Notes: generated from the letters alone by a model not told the origin. 64,000 nucleotides of DNA from Pseudodesulfovibrio sp. (GCA_016744135.1 JADGEX010000001.1:124001-188000), one strand, 5' to 3'. Positions 8,111 to 16,945 are shown, counted from the stretch's first letter. Translations and numbers: made by a program.

Positions 8111-10162
8111 ATGGCGCAAATCATACATTTTAAACCTAAGCGTGAGGTAGACGCGATTGAGAACGTTAACGCTTTTATCGCAATGGCCAAGAATGAGTTG
8201 ACCGTCTTTGGCGCTAATCTGGATTGGGGTGATGTGAAGTGGCCAATTTCGAAGACTATTGAACTTCGATCTAGGAAGAGTGGAAATCAGTATTGGTATC
8301 GTTTTGGAGATGACTCAAGAGATGATAATCCGGTAAAAATGGAAAAGCCATTCGTTGATTTTGCTAAAGCCTATTTGCGGTACTCTTATGGGATGAAGCA
8401 TGTTAAAGATTTAGCTTCACAAATGGGTGCTCTTAAAGCTCTTGGACAAGCCTTGGTAAATGTACACAGTGTTCCGTGTGTTACTAACATAGATATAAAT
8501 GTGCTAAATGAAGCCCAAAGGTTGGCAGTTGATTATTATTGTCACAACAATGCAGCAAGCGTCTGTGCTAAGTTAGAAGTCCTTTCCAAGTTCCTGAATG
8601 ATAACTCTTTATTGAAGATTCCTCCCATGCGGTGGGTTCGATCTGTGCGGCAGAACAGTCCGGGTCGTGAGCCGGGGAAAGCCTATTTAGAACATCGGTC
8701 AGACAAGCTGCCCACAGATCGTTCACTGTATGCGTTGGGTGAGATTTATAACGATCCTAAAGATCAAATCTGTAAAGTTATTTCCTCTATTGGGGTTATA
8801 CTTCTCTCAAATCCTTGTAGAATTAGTGAAGTTTTGTCTATGCGCACTGACTGTGTGGTTTATAATCATGAAGGCATAGAAGGAGCTATTGGTTTGCGTT
8901 GGTTCCCCGCAAAAGGTGGGACACCATTAACTAAGCCTGTCCCCAGAGGGTGGAAGGAGCTTACTCTAGAAGCGCTTGGTAAAATTCTGAACGTTACCGA
9001 AAAAGCAAGAGAAATTGCTCTATGGTACGAAGACAACCCTGGAGAAATGTATCTCCCTCAAGAGTATAGTTATCTTAGAAGTGAAGAGTATATTGACCAT
9101 GTCGCTTTGAAGGGATTGTTGAATTGTGGAAGGGCTCATATTTACCACAAGATTTTTAAAGGGTTTGGTATTGAACCTATTTATAAAAACAAAAATAGCT
9201 ACCGGGTTCGATTTAAAGACATTGAGAAATATGTTTTGTCGTTGTTACCGGATAACTTCCCGTATTTTCATAAAGAATCTGGATTGAAATACTCAGATTG
9301 CTTGTTAGTCTTCCCTCTTCATTGGTTCAAAGATTATACTAAGGCATATGAGAATGTCATGATCCAGCCTGTTAGCATGAGTACGGTTTGTAGATTGTTT
9401 GGATCAGCTTCTTACGCTAATACTATCTTTGCCAGACACGGACTTACTGAAGAGGATGGTAGTCCAATAAAGATTTCAACGCATAACTTCCGTCATTATC
9501 AAGATACGGTGAGTGAATATGGTGGAATTGCTCAGCAGACTCGTGCTTATTTTGCTGGTCGAAAAGACATAAGACACAATCAGGCTTACTCTCATGCTGA
9601 TAAGGTCGTTCTGGCTGAGAAAGCCTTAACCATAAATGATCAAAGCGATGCTTCTCCAAGCAATACTAATTTTACGAATGAAATTTATAACCAGCCAGCT
9701 TTGTTGGCAGAGTACCTAGAGCGACAGCTTAATGAGATGGTTAACGTCATTGATGTTGGGTTCTGTACATTAGGTGACGGTCAAATCTGTCCAAAGATTG
9801 GTGACCATTTTCTATGTTCCAACTCTCTTTTTGTGAAAGGAGACAGTCGGTTCTCCCAATCGTTGCTGCCGTTGATAAATAAGATGGAGAAGGAAATTGC
9901 TGATTGCCAAGAGGCGCATCCCATAGTCGGAATTGATCCTTCTCTGATACATCACAAACAGGTCTTGTCAGTTCTTAAGGGATTAAATGCAATTAATGAA
10001 AATCCTGATATCCCAGATAATAGTTTTGTCAAACTCATACCTGGCAAAGACTTTTCACAAATTATAGTTGCCCATTATGAAAGGGGGCAAGAATACTTGG
10101 AAGAAGGGCAAGACAGCTCTTTCCCTTTATTGAAGGTAGGTGAGCTATGCCTGAGCGTTTAA
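8111..10162 (+). CDS. tyrosine recombinase 3 of the island (large, GmtZ/TnpB-like)
   Basis: A 683-residue protein whose ATG at 8111 has GAGGA upstream. A longer frame overlapping the phosphoesterase exists but is unlikely to be used. The catalytic set is visible: Arg I in PCRISEVL (about 237), HNFRH (about 458-462) and the Tyr in NQAYSH (about 493), with the 32-residue Arg II to Tyr spacing of canonical enzymes. About 190 residues follow the Tyr, including a region with spaced Cys (GFCTLGDGQIC, then CSNSLF). The last 16 bases overlap the next small gene. The size and the small partner recall the integrase plus accessory protein of gamma-mobile-trio elements; this assignment needs a profile search. 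Confidence 0.82.
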   Translation: MAQIIHFKPKREVDAIENVNAFIAMAKNELTVFGANLDWGDVKWPISKTIELRSRKSGNQYWYRFGDDSRDDNPVKMEKPFVDFAKAYLRYSYGMKHVKDLASQMGALKALGQALVNVHSVPCVTNIDINVLNEAQRLAVDYYCHNNAASVCAKLEVLSKFLNDNSLLKIPPMRWVRSVRQNSPGREPGKAYLEHRSDKLPTDRSLYALGEIYNDPKDQICKVISSIGVILLSNPCRISEVLSMRTDCVVYNHEGIEGAIGLRWFPAKGGTPLTKPVPRGWKELTLEALGKILNVTEKAREIALWYEDNPGEMYLPQEYSYLRSEEYIDHVALKGLLNCGRAHIYHKIFKGFGIEPIYKNKNSYRVRFKDIEKYVLSLLPDNFPYFHKESGLKYSDCLLVFPLHWFKDYTKAYENVMIQPVSMSTVCRLFGSASYANTIFARHGLTEEDGSPIKISTHNFRHYQDTVSEYGGIAQQTRAYFAGRKDIRHNQAYSHADKVVLAEKALTINDQSDASPSNTNFTNEIYNQPALLAEYLERQLNEMVNVIDVGFCTLGDGQICPKIGDHFLCSNSLFVKGDSRFSQSLLPLINKMEKEIADCQEAHPIVGIDPSLIHHKQVLSVLKGLNAINENPDIPDNSFVKLIPGKDFSQIIVAHYERGQEYLEEGQDSSFPLLKVGELCLSV

Positions 10163-10548
10163 CTCCAGATCGTATAAAAGCGATAGTTTCTGTTATCAAT
10201 GACCTAACGGGCAAGATTACATGGGATAACATTGTTGAAAAGTCTGCTCGATCTATTGGTATTAAGTATTCTAGGCAAACCCTTCAGAAATATGACGATA
10301 TCAAGAGTGCATATTACGCTAAAAAAGATCATAACAGCGAATCCCAAGGGCATAAGATTTCATTTTCACCTCAAGAGATGAAAAAAAAGCAAGATCGAAT
10401 TAGTGCGCTTGAAGATGAAAATGCTAAACTCAAGCTGATGGTATCCACTCAGGCCGCCCAACTTGTAAAATGGGCCTACAACGCTGCATCAAGAAATCTG
10501 ACAAAGGCCGATCTCGAAAAGCCCATGCCTCCTACTGAGCGACGTTGA
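10147..10548 (+). CDS. small HTH plus coiled-coil protein 2 (GmtX/TnpC-like)
   Basis: A 133-residue protein. The N-terminal part has KITWDNIVEKSA, then KYSRQTLQKYDDI, a helix-turn-helix-like pattern that I associate with small partners of trio recombinases. The second half is a coiled coil (KKKQDRISALEDENAKLKL). It overlaps recombinase 3 by 16 bases, so the two are made in similar amounts. It is related in plan, but not visibly in sequence, to the protein at 4792-5253, so each recombinase set seems to have its own adaptor. It is the last gene of the recombination operon. Confidence 0.6.
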   Translation: MPERLTPDRIKAIVSVINDLTGKITWDNIVEKSARSIGIKYSRQTLQKYDDIKSAYYAKKDHNSESQGHKISFSPQEMKKKQDRISALEDENAKLKLMVSTQAAQLVKWAYNAASRNLTKADLEKPMPPTERR

Positions 10549-10600
10549 TTGGCATTCTGTAAGGGTAATGAATCTTAAAAATACCAAGGAGAAATCCGCA

Positions 10601-11254
10601 ATGACCGACACTCCCAAAGGTGCAATCTTACAACGTGATAAATGTACTTATGCCATTGTTCCTCGGACTCCTGTGGGAATTGTGACCCCAGATGACTTGG
10701 AGCGTATAGCTGGAGTTGCCAGAAAATATGAGATCCCGGTCATCAAAATCACTTCGGGACAACGGTTCGCCTTAGTGGGTATGAAAGGTGAAGATGTGGA
10801 CCCTATTTGGTCTGACTTGGGGTTAGACATAGGAAAAGCTACTGAATTGTGTGTGCATTACGTTCAAGCTTGTCCTGGTACGGCAGTTTGTAAATTTGGA
10901 GTGCAGGACTCTCTGGGACTTGGCATAGAGTTGGAAGCTTTTTTTACCTCCCTGGATCTTCCTGCCAAAGCCAAAATAGGGGTGTCTGGGTGTCCTCTAT
11001 GCTGCGGTGAGAGCTTTGTGCGTGACATTGGCCTTTTTGGTAAGAAATCGGGTTGGACTTTGGTTATAGGCGGAAGTTCGGCCCGTCGTCCTCGCATTGG
11101 TGATATTCTGGCTGAAGATCTGGATAAAGACAGTGTGCTGGCATTAACGAAGCAATTTTTGGAATACTATAATTCCAACGCGAAAAAACGAGAGCGTACT
11201 GCTCGCTTCGTCGACCGGGTTGGTATAGACAACGTCAAGGAAAAATTACTTTAG
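10601..11254 (+). CDS. intact nitrite/sulfite reductase-like protein carried by the island, paralogue 3
   Basis: A 217-residue protein starting at the ATG at 10601 (AAGGAG at 10586-10591). It is co-linear with the interrupted gene over its full length, with identical stretches such as KGAILQRDK, YAIVPRTPVG and CVHYVQACPGT. The Cys motif reads SGCPLCCGES, encoded TGC-TGC at the position where the host copy is cut. It lies 52 bases after the recombinase operon and could be transcribed with it. The simplest reading is that the island destroys the host gene and supplies a working substitute. It differs at many residues from the host fragments, so it is not a recent duplicate. Confidence 0.85.
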   Translation: MTDTPKGAILQRDKCTYAIVPRTPVGIVTPDDLERIAGVARKYEIPVIKITSGQRFALVGMKGEDVDPIWSDLGLDIGKATELCVHYVQACPGTAVCKFGVQDSLGLGIELEAFFTSLDLPAKAKIGVSGCPLCCGESFVRDIGLFGKKSGWTLVIGGSSARRPRIGDILAEDLDKDSVLALTKQFLEYYNSNAKKRERTARFVDRVGIDNVKEKLL

Positions 11255-11278
11255 AAAGCTGTCGAATACATTGTAATT

Positions 11279-11323
11279 CCAGCTCTTCCTTGATGTTGTA
11301 TTGAACAGCAAAAATAGAGCTGG
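11279..11323 (+). repeat. inverted repeat behind the carried reductase gene, possible weak terminator
   Basis: CCAGCTCT (11279-11286) and AGAGCTGG (11316-11323) are perfect 8-bp arms with a 29-base loop. They follow the stop of the reductase-like gene. No T-run follows, so the terminator reading is weak. Confidence 0.3.
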
Positions 11324-11356
11324 GATTTATACTTTCGCATCAATTTTGTCTTCCTC

Positions 11357-11570
11357 TTACCAAGGAGAAGGTGAAGGTGTCTTCTTTATCCTAGCTGTGA
11401 GAGCTTGATGAGCGTTCCGCTCAACTTACCGTGGCCCGGCTGGTGTGTTGCCCGATTATCACCACCTCTTTGACAGCTTCAAGCAGCAAACCAACTTGCT
11501 TGAGTTCAAGGAGGGGACAACGTTTCTGCATATTGCTTGGTATTGGCTGTCTCATGTTTTGGAGGTTGTA
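11357..11570 (+). pseudogene. decayed fragment of a second recD2-like helicase gene
   Basis: Bases 11361-11396 match the helicase gene at 6765-6800 in 30 of 36 positions, and 11420-11447 match 6878-6905 in 27 of 28. Between them about 54 bases are lost relative to the intact gene. Weaker similarity continues to about 11560 (GCAGCAAACCAACTTGC, then TTTCTGCAT and ATGTTTTGGAGGT). Stops occur in every frame. This is therefore a relic of another copy of the same helicase family, in the same order and strand. It fills the 315-base gap before the cytochrome gene, and its last bases now provide that gene's GGAGG ribosome site. Confidence 0.85.
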
Positions 11571-12040
11571 TGAATAAGCTGTGTCGTCTGTGTGTGATGG
11601 TTATTTTGATCTTATTGGGGGTGTCTGTTCATGTGGCTGCTCACCAAGGGCTTAACCACGAAGAACCTACAAAGCACGCTTCAGCGATGATGCGGACTCA
11701 AAAAGCTATCCCTAATGAGTACAAGGTGATGGATAGGACTCCTGTTACTCCTGATGTTGCATCAATAGAGAAGGGCAAAGCTCTATTCAATGAGAATTGC
11801 AGCATGTGCCACGGTGAAAAGGGAGATGGCAAGGGAGAGCTTATTTCGGATATGGAGTTGTCCATAGCTAGCTTTAGGGACAAAAAGCACAGTGAGATGT
11901 ATGGGCCAGGTGAAAAATACTGGATCATTCAAAATGGAGTGGATGCTTTGGAGATGCCTGCTTTTCCGGAATTCTCGCCTGAGGAACGGTGGGCGCTGGT
12001 GAATTATATCATCTACTCTTTGCAGAATGAGAAGCCTTAA
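11570..12040 (+). CDS. periplasmic monohaem cytochrome c
   Basis: A 156-residue class I cytochrome c. The ATG at 11570 follows GGAGG at 11561. A signal peptide is evident (NKLCRL, hydrophobic core, cleavage after VAAH or nearby). The haem site is CSMCH at about residue 80, and the likely distal ligand is the Met of ALEMPAFPEF. It ends NYIIYSL as small cytochrome c domains do. It stands alone between the helicase relic and the oppositely oriented kinase-like gene. An electron carrier linked to copper or other metal stress is possible from the neighbours, but no partner enzyme is encoded nearby. Confidence 0.8.
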   Translation: MNKLCRLCVMVILILLGVSVHVAAHQGLNHEEPTKHASAMMRTQKAIPNEYKVMDRTPVTPDVASIEKGKALFNENCSMCHGEKGDGKGELISDMELSIASFRDKKHSEMYGPGEKYWIIQNGVDALEMPAFPEFSPEERWALVNYIIYSLQNEKP

Positions 12041-12065
12041 GAGCTGGGCTTTCTTTGCTTAAATT

Positions 12066-12096
12066 AAGAAAGGCCGTTCATTGGACGGCCTTTCTT
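12066..12096. terminator. bidirectional terminator between cytochrome and kinase-like gene
   Basis: AAGAAAGGCCGT and ACGGCCTTTCTT form a perfect 12-bp stem with a 7-base loop. It sits between two convergent genes and can serve both strands. Confidence 0.85.
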
Positions 12097-12112
12097 GTTT
12101 CTTGAAGGTTGA

Positions 12113-13114
12113 TTACTTTTCCATTTCTCGTGGGATAGTAACTGTAAATACCGACCCCTTCCCGACGACACTACGGGCTGTGATATCACCACCCAATTCT
12201 TTTAGGGTCTTCTTGCAGGCAGCAAGGCTGATGCCCGTCCCCCCCTCCTTGGTGGTAAAGAAGGGGGTGAAAAGCTTGTTTACATGCTCTTCAGCTATGC
12301 CGGAACCTTGATCTTCCACATCCAGCGTACAGTGATCACCATGTCTACGAGTTGTAATAAATACACTGGCACCTGCCTTGGAGGCGTCCTTGGCGTTATC
12401 GAGCAGCTTGGATAACACCCATAATACAGAATTTTTGGAAACCTTTGTCGGGCAACCACTGAGGTCTTTTCTTACTTCGAGGTTGATTCCTTTTTCTCGG
12501 TAGTGAATTTTGTATAGCTTTACCAACTCCAGAACTGCATCGTTTATGTCGATAGTTGATAGATTGAGGGTTTCCTTGGCTGCATATTGGGTCATTGAGC
12601 GGCTTAACGAATCTATGGTATCCAATTCTGCTCTGAAATCCTTATTAAGCTCAGCCTTTGCCAATCCGTCGCTCTTATTGAAAAGCCTTTTTAGCGCGTC
12701 AATATTATCCTTGACTTCCCAGCTGATGACCCCGACTGTTTCGCCTAGAGTGGCGAGCTTTTCGGCATTGATGAGTTCCTGGGTCTTCTTGCGTTGGTTG
12801 TCGGAGAGCCAACCGAGGAGGGCTGCTGAGAAGATGAAAACCGCGACCTGGGAAATCATGAGGGCGGCAGGCATGTGGGCACTGTCTGCCACCATTCCGA
12901 GGATAAAAAGAGCGGACACAATTATAGCTGTCACTACGCCGGACTTAAGGCCGAACCAGAATGCAGCAAGGAGGATCGGGATGAAAAAAAGTTCCCGATG
13001 GACTCCATGAAGTCCGAGGCTGCCGTGGAGGCCGCTGAAGTGAAGTCCTGCTATGGCGACGATACTAAAAATCAGGACGTACATTTTGATCCCATGCTTC
13101 GCTATCTTATTCAT
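12113..13114 (-). CDS. membrane histidine-kinase-like protein lacking the phospho-acceptor His
   Basis: A 333-residue protein with an N-terminal block of four to five hydrophobic helices (residues about 8-105) and a C-terminal kinase module. The dimerisation box reads TVGVISWEVKDNI where functional kinases have a His at the Trp position (compare VAHEVRNP in the kinase at 17956-19797). The codon is TGG, so this is not an ambiguous call. The ATP-binding parts are kept: LLDNAKDAS (N box), DQGSGI (G1), FFTTKEGGTG (F and G2). It may bind ATP and regulate by conformation, or be phosphorylated elsewhere. It is oriented like the PP2C phosphatase at 21318-23414 and was its neighbour before the Tn3-type insertion. 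Confidence 0.8.
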   Translation of the reverse strand: MNKIAKHGIKMYVLIFSIVAIAGLHFSGLHGSLGLHGVHRELFFIPILLAAFWFGLKSGVVTAIIVSALFILGMVADSAHMPAALMISQVAVFIFSAALLGWLSDNQRKKTQELINAEKLATLGETVGVISWEVKDNIDALKRLFNKSDGLAKAELNKDFRAELDTIDSLSRSMTQYAAKETLNLSTIDINDAVLELVKLYKIHYREKGINLEVRKDLSGCPTKVSKNSVLWVLSKLLDNAKDASKAGASVFITTRRHGDHCTLDVEDQGSGIAEEHVNKLFTPFFTTKEGGTGISLAACKKTLKELGGDITARSVVGKGSVFTVTIPREMEK

Positions 13115-13192
13115 GACAACTCCTTCGTTGAGACCCTACAATAATATCTGCATTCAGTTTTATTTGTAAACAGACGGGGCGCAGCTATGCCT

Positions 13193-13197
13193 TATAA
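13193..13197. repeat. target-site duplication, left copy
   Basis: TATAA directly outside the left inverted repeat. The same five bases flank the right end at 21298-21302. Confidence 0.9.
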
Positions 13198-13235
13198 GGG
13201 GGCACTCCATAGAGCGGACAAAGTTGCACGTTAAG
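13198..13235 (+). repeat. left 38-bp inverted repeat of the Tn3-family transposon
   Basis: It begins GGGGGCACTCCATAGAGCGG and shares GGGG-CACTCCATAGA, GG, AAA and GCACG with the right end. The last few bases overlap the 3' end of the transposase gene, as is common in this family. Confidence 0.9.
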
Positions 13236-16155
13236 GCGTTTGGCCAAGATTCCAGATATAATCTCCTGTGAGATTGATGTGCTCCCATCCAAGCGGAGAA
13301 AGGTAGCTCTGAAACTCCTCCGGAACATCCATTTCCTCTCGTACTTTTTTCACGGCCTTTTCCAGATAGACCGTGTTCCAGAGGATTATCGTAGCTACGA
13401 CAAGGTTTAGACCAGAAGTCCTATAGCACTGGCTTTCAAAAGAACGATCTCGGACTTCTCCGAGTCGATTGAAAAACACTGCACGAGCAAGTGCGTTTCT
13501 GGACTCCCCTTTGTTCAGACCGGCTTGAACACGAGAACGGAGTTCTGGCTTTTTGACCCAATCCAATAGGAAAAGAGTCCTTTCCAAACGCCCAAGCTCG
13601 CGTATGGCCAAAGCCAATTTGTTTTGCCGTGGATAGGAGGCCAACTTACGAATTATGAGGGATGCCGTAACGGTTCCCAATCGAATTGAGCTTGCCAGCC
13701 TCAATATCTCTTCCCATTGGTTCTCAATGTCCTTTTGCTTGATCTTTGATCCTATCAACGGCTCCAGGTCAGCCCAGCGTTTTGCGCTGCCAAAGGTGTA
13801 TAGTTTTACGTCACCTATGTTGCGAATTCGGGGAGCAAAACGAAATCCGAGCAAATGGCAAAGAGCAAACACATGGTCCGTAAAACCTGCGGTGTCAGTG
13901 TAGTGTTCTTCAATATTGAGATTGCTTTCATGGTAAAGCAAGCCGTCCAGGACATAGGTTGCATCGCGTGCTGTTGCGTTGATGAGCTGGCTGTGAAATG
14001 GGGTGTATTGATCCGAGATGTGGGTGTAGAAAATCACACCGGGATCTCGCCCATATCGAGCATTTACATCTCCGAGGCCTCGACCAACACTGCCAAGAGG
14101 AAAGTGCTGCCCGTCTGAAGACGAGGTGGAGCCATCGCCCCACTGTCCTGCAAGTGGAATTATGTGGTGGTAATTGGTTATCTCAGCCAACCCTCTGGAA
14201 TAGCATTCGCTTCTGACATACCAATCCGAAACCCAAGACAACTGTTTATACGAGGCCCCGGAACTAGCCTCTGCCATCCTTGTCAGTCCAAGATTAATCC
14301 CATCTGAGAGAATCACTGACAAAAGAGATTCCTTGTCTTGAGATGGTTGGCCAGTTCTCAAATGAGTGAATTGTTCGGTGAAACCTGTCCATTGATCTAC
14401 TTCAATGAGGAGATCGGTAATTTTAATGCGAGGAAGCTCTGCATATACGCGCCGGCTGAATTGCTTGGCTTCATCGGGAACAGAGTTACCCCTATATGGT
14501 TGCATTGAAAGCCTACCATTCTTGAGACAAACCGTATCCAAATCATTGCTTCTGAGAAGCCTTTGGAATTCTTCCAACTGACTTTCAAGGAGTTCTTTCC
14601 GCTCTGAGATGTATCTTGTGCAATCCGTTTCGACCGCTACAGGTATTTCACGAGACTCCTGAAGCTGACGAAAAGCGGAAGGGCCCATGAGGTATTCGTT
14701 GAAATCTTCGAATTGACGGCTGCCTGGTACCCATACATCGCCAGAACGGAGTCGGTTACGGAGTTCGCTTAAAGCGCACAGTTCATAGTACCTACGGTTC
14801 AGGCCATCAGTTTCGAAAATAAATGGTTGCCAGCGTTTTGGGATAAATGAAGTAGGAACTTGGTCGGGCAATTTGCGTTTGCCCGTTTTGTTCATGTCAC
14901 GGATGATATCAATAGCTGTAAGAACATCCCGTCCACCAGAGCTTGCACGGAAGTCAAAATGCTCCAACATGGTTGGAGCATACCGCCGAATCTGATTGAA
15001 ACTCGTGTCAACATAATGGAGATAATCGAACCGCTGAGGTTGAGACAGGTTTTCAGCAGCTTCAACCGTTGCACGAAAATCATCCCAGGACAGTTCAGCC
15101 TCGATTAGCTCCCAAGGGTCTAAATGCTCCTCACGCGCTTTGATTAAGGCTTGGCCAAGCTTTGAGAAAACGTTGACGGTTGTTTTGATGTTCTTTGCAT
15201 CATCTTGTAGCTGAGTAGCCTGTTTTCGTTGGCTACGCCGCATTAGGGAGCCAATGATGCGGTCATGCATGTTGACGACCTCATCCATTAAGGAGCGTTG
15301 AATTTCAAGCAAGCATACGGTCATGATCGTATACCGTCTTTGTTCATTCAACATTCGCAGATTATGCACAGCAATTCGATTACCTTCTTGGGCAAGTTGC
15401 TTGCGGCGAATTGTCGGTACTGCGTCCAAGACCTCGGAAGGAAGATCAAGCAACCGGATAGCGGCCAACTTTTCCATTATCAAAATCACATTTATAGGAG
15501 AAGGACGGCCAGCAGGTTGACGAATCCATGAAAGTCTACTCTGTGATTTCTCGCCTCGTGGATTAAGCCAAAATTCAAGATCAGCCTGGTGCCTGTCGGA
15601 CAACAGGCCGGTCACTTCATTGTAGACTCTGCGATCTGCTTGGATCTTCACCTGGGCAACGAGGCGTTCCACAACTGTCAAAGCAGGATGCAGAATTTTG
15701 CGACGTCTCAATTCATTTAGGGTTGCACCTACAAGGAAAGTACTCTTTGGATTGTCTACAGCAATTGGCGTCAGCCAGCGCACCATCTCTTGATAGTGAC
15801 TATCTCCAAATCTTGAAAGCCGGAAAAACTCTATCAAGGTCTTAAAATGCTCTCTGCGCGTCTGGTCTCTGTCCGCGTAGCCACAGAAGACTTCCGACTC
15901 TTCTCCTATTTGCTCTGCAATGAATTCGACCAAGGAATCGGGAATTTCATCATCGGGTCGTAAGGCCCTTCCAGGGAATTTGATGAGACAGAGTTGTAAA
16001 GCAAATCCGAGCCGATTGCGTGGCCGTCTACATTTGGAAATAAGTGCAAGTTCGTCTTCGTCCAAAACGTAGTACCGTGTGAGTAAATCCGGAACGCTTG
16101 GTAAGACTTCAAAAACGGTTCTCTGGGAAGAGGAAAGGACTGTTCTGCGAGGCAT
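13231..16155 (-). CDS. tnpA: Tn3-family transposase
   Basis: A 974-residue protein of the normal length for Tn3-family TnpA (about 950-1010). The N-terminal DUF4158-like DNA-binding part is followed by the large DDE domain. Recognisable family segments are ADRDQTRREHF near residue 100, and YHESNLNIEEHYTDTAGFTD and FALCHLLGFRFAPRIR around residues 730-770. It ends LTGDYIWNLG, close to the family consensus. No frameshift or stop is seen. It is divergent from the resolvase gene. It catalyses replicative transposition to a cointegrate, using the terminal repeats at 13198 and 21297. Confidence 0.95.
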   Translation of the reverse strand: MPRRTVLSSSQRTVFEVLPSVPDLLTRYYVLDEDELALISKCRRPRNRLGFALQLCLIKFPGRALRPDDEIPDSLVEFIAEQIGEESEVFCGYADRDQTRREHFKTLIEFFRLSRFGDSHYQEMVRWLTPIAVDNPKSTFLVGATLNELRRRKILHPALTVVERLVAQVKIQADRRVYNEVTGLLSDRHQADLEFWLNPRGEKSQSRLSWIRQPAGRPSPINVILIMEKLAAIRLLDLPSEVLDAVPTIRRKQLAQEGNRIAVHNLRMLNEQRRYTIMTVCLLEIQRSLMDEVVNMHDRIIGSLMRRSQRKQATQLQDDAKNIKTTVNVFSKLGQALIKAREEHLDPWELIEAELSWDDFRATVEAAENLSQPQRFDYLHYVDTSFNQIRRYAPTMLEHFDFRASSGGRDVLTAIDIIRDMNKTGKRKLPDQVPTSFIPKRWQPFIFETDGLNRRYYELCALSELRNRLRSGDVWVPGSRQFEDFNEYLMGPSAFRQLQESREIPVAVETDCTRYISERKELLESQLEEFQRLLRSNDLDTVCLKNGRLSMQPYRGNSVPDEAKQFSRRVYAELPRIKITDLLIEVDQWTGFTEQFTHLRTGQPSQDKESLLSVILSDGINLGLTRMAEASSGASYKQLSWVSDWYVRSECYSRGLAEITNYHHIIPLAGQWGDGSTSSSDGQHFPLGSVGRGLGDVNARYGRDPGVIFYTHISDQYTPFHSQLINATARDATYVLDGLLYHESNLNIEEHYTDTAGFTDHVFALCHLLGFRFAPRIRNIGDVKLYTFGSAKRWADLEPLIGSKIKQKDIENQWEEILRLASSIRLGTVTASLIIRKLASYPRQNKLALAIRELGRLERTLFLLDWVKKPELRSRVQAGLNKGESRNALARAVFFNRLGEVRDRSFESQCYRTSGLNLVVATIILWNTVYLEKAVKKVREEMDVPEEFQSYLSPLGWEHINLTGDYIWNLGQTP

Positions 16156-16291
16156 TTGAACCCACTTGTATCTTTTCTAGAATCAATAACGTATTGTTAA
16201 CATAGTTTGTGATACGGAATAAGGTACAGGATATCGTACCTACCTGAACTATATTGGACATGTAACTCAAACGAGGGTTTGTGAACAGCCT
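16156..16291. other. intergenic res region between tnpA and tnpR
   Basis: The 136-base gap between the divergent transposition genes is A/T-rich and contains short inverted elements such as GGTAC-N8-GTACC. In Tn3-family elements this is where the resolvase binds (res) and where both promoters lie. The individual subsites cannot be assigned by eye. Confidence 0.6.
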
Positions 16292-16918
16292 ATGAAAATT
16301 GGTTACGCACGAGTGTCAAAAGCTGATGGCTCACAAAATTTAGATCTCCAACGAGATGCTTTGCTGAAGGCAGGAGTTCCTGCTGAGCGCATTTATGAAG
16401 ACATGGCTTCCGGCAAGAAAGGCAAACGTCCAGGTTTGGACGCTTGCCTAAAAGCTCTACGCCAAGGAGACATTCTGTTGATTTGGAAGCTTGATCGCCT
16501 AGGGCGAGATCTCAAGCACCTTGTATGCGTGGTGCAAGAACTTGCTGAGAAGGATATTGGCTTTAAAGTCCTCACAGGGCGTGGGGCAGATATCGACACA
16601 ACCTCTGCAAGTGGCAAGCTGATTTTTGGCATCTTCGCAGCCCTTGCCGAGTTCGAGCGTGAATTGATCAGAGAGCGAACCATGGCAGGGCTTGAAGCCG
16701 CCCGCGCTCGCGGTCGCAAGGGAGGACGGCGATTCGCTCTAAACAAGACCCAAGTACAAATGGCGCAAGCTGCAATGAAAAACAAGACAACTAGCGTGAG
16801 GAATCTCTGTAAAGAGCTTGGGGTAACACGGGTCACCCTTTATAGGTATGTAAGTCCAAGTGGTGCGTTAAGGGGGCATGGCATACAGGTTTTAAATCCA
16901 CATGCCCCACATGCATAA
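16292..16918 (+). CDS. tnpR: serine resolvase of the Tn3-family transposon
   Basis: A 208-residue small serine recombinase. The catalytic Ser is in GYARVSKADGSQNLDLQ (about residue 9). IWKLDRLGR (about 67-75) and the long E helix (AEFERELIRERT) follow. The C-terminal helix-turn-helix is visible (SVRNLCKELGVTRVTLYRYV). The last 18 residues are longer than usual. It resolves the cointegrate made by the transposase at res and normally represses both genes. Confidence 0.93.
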   Translation: MKIGYARVSKADGSQNLDLQRDALLKAGVPAERIYEDMASGKKGKRPGLDACLKALRQGDILLIWKLDRLGRDLKHLVCVVQELAEKDIGFKVLTGRGADIDTTSASGKLIFGIFAALAEFERELIRERTMAGLEAARARGRKGGRRFALNKTQVQMAQAAMKNKTTSVRNLCKELGVTRVTLYRYVSPSGALRGHGIQVLNPHAPHA

Positions 16919-16945
16919 GTCGTCAACTTCATTTATTGCGATATC

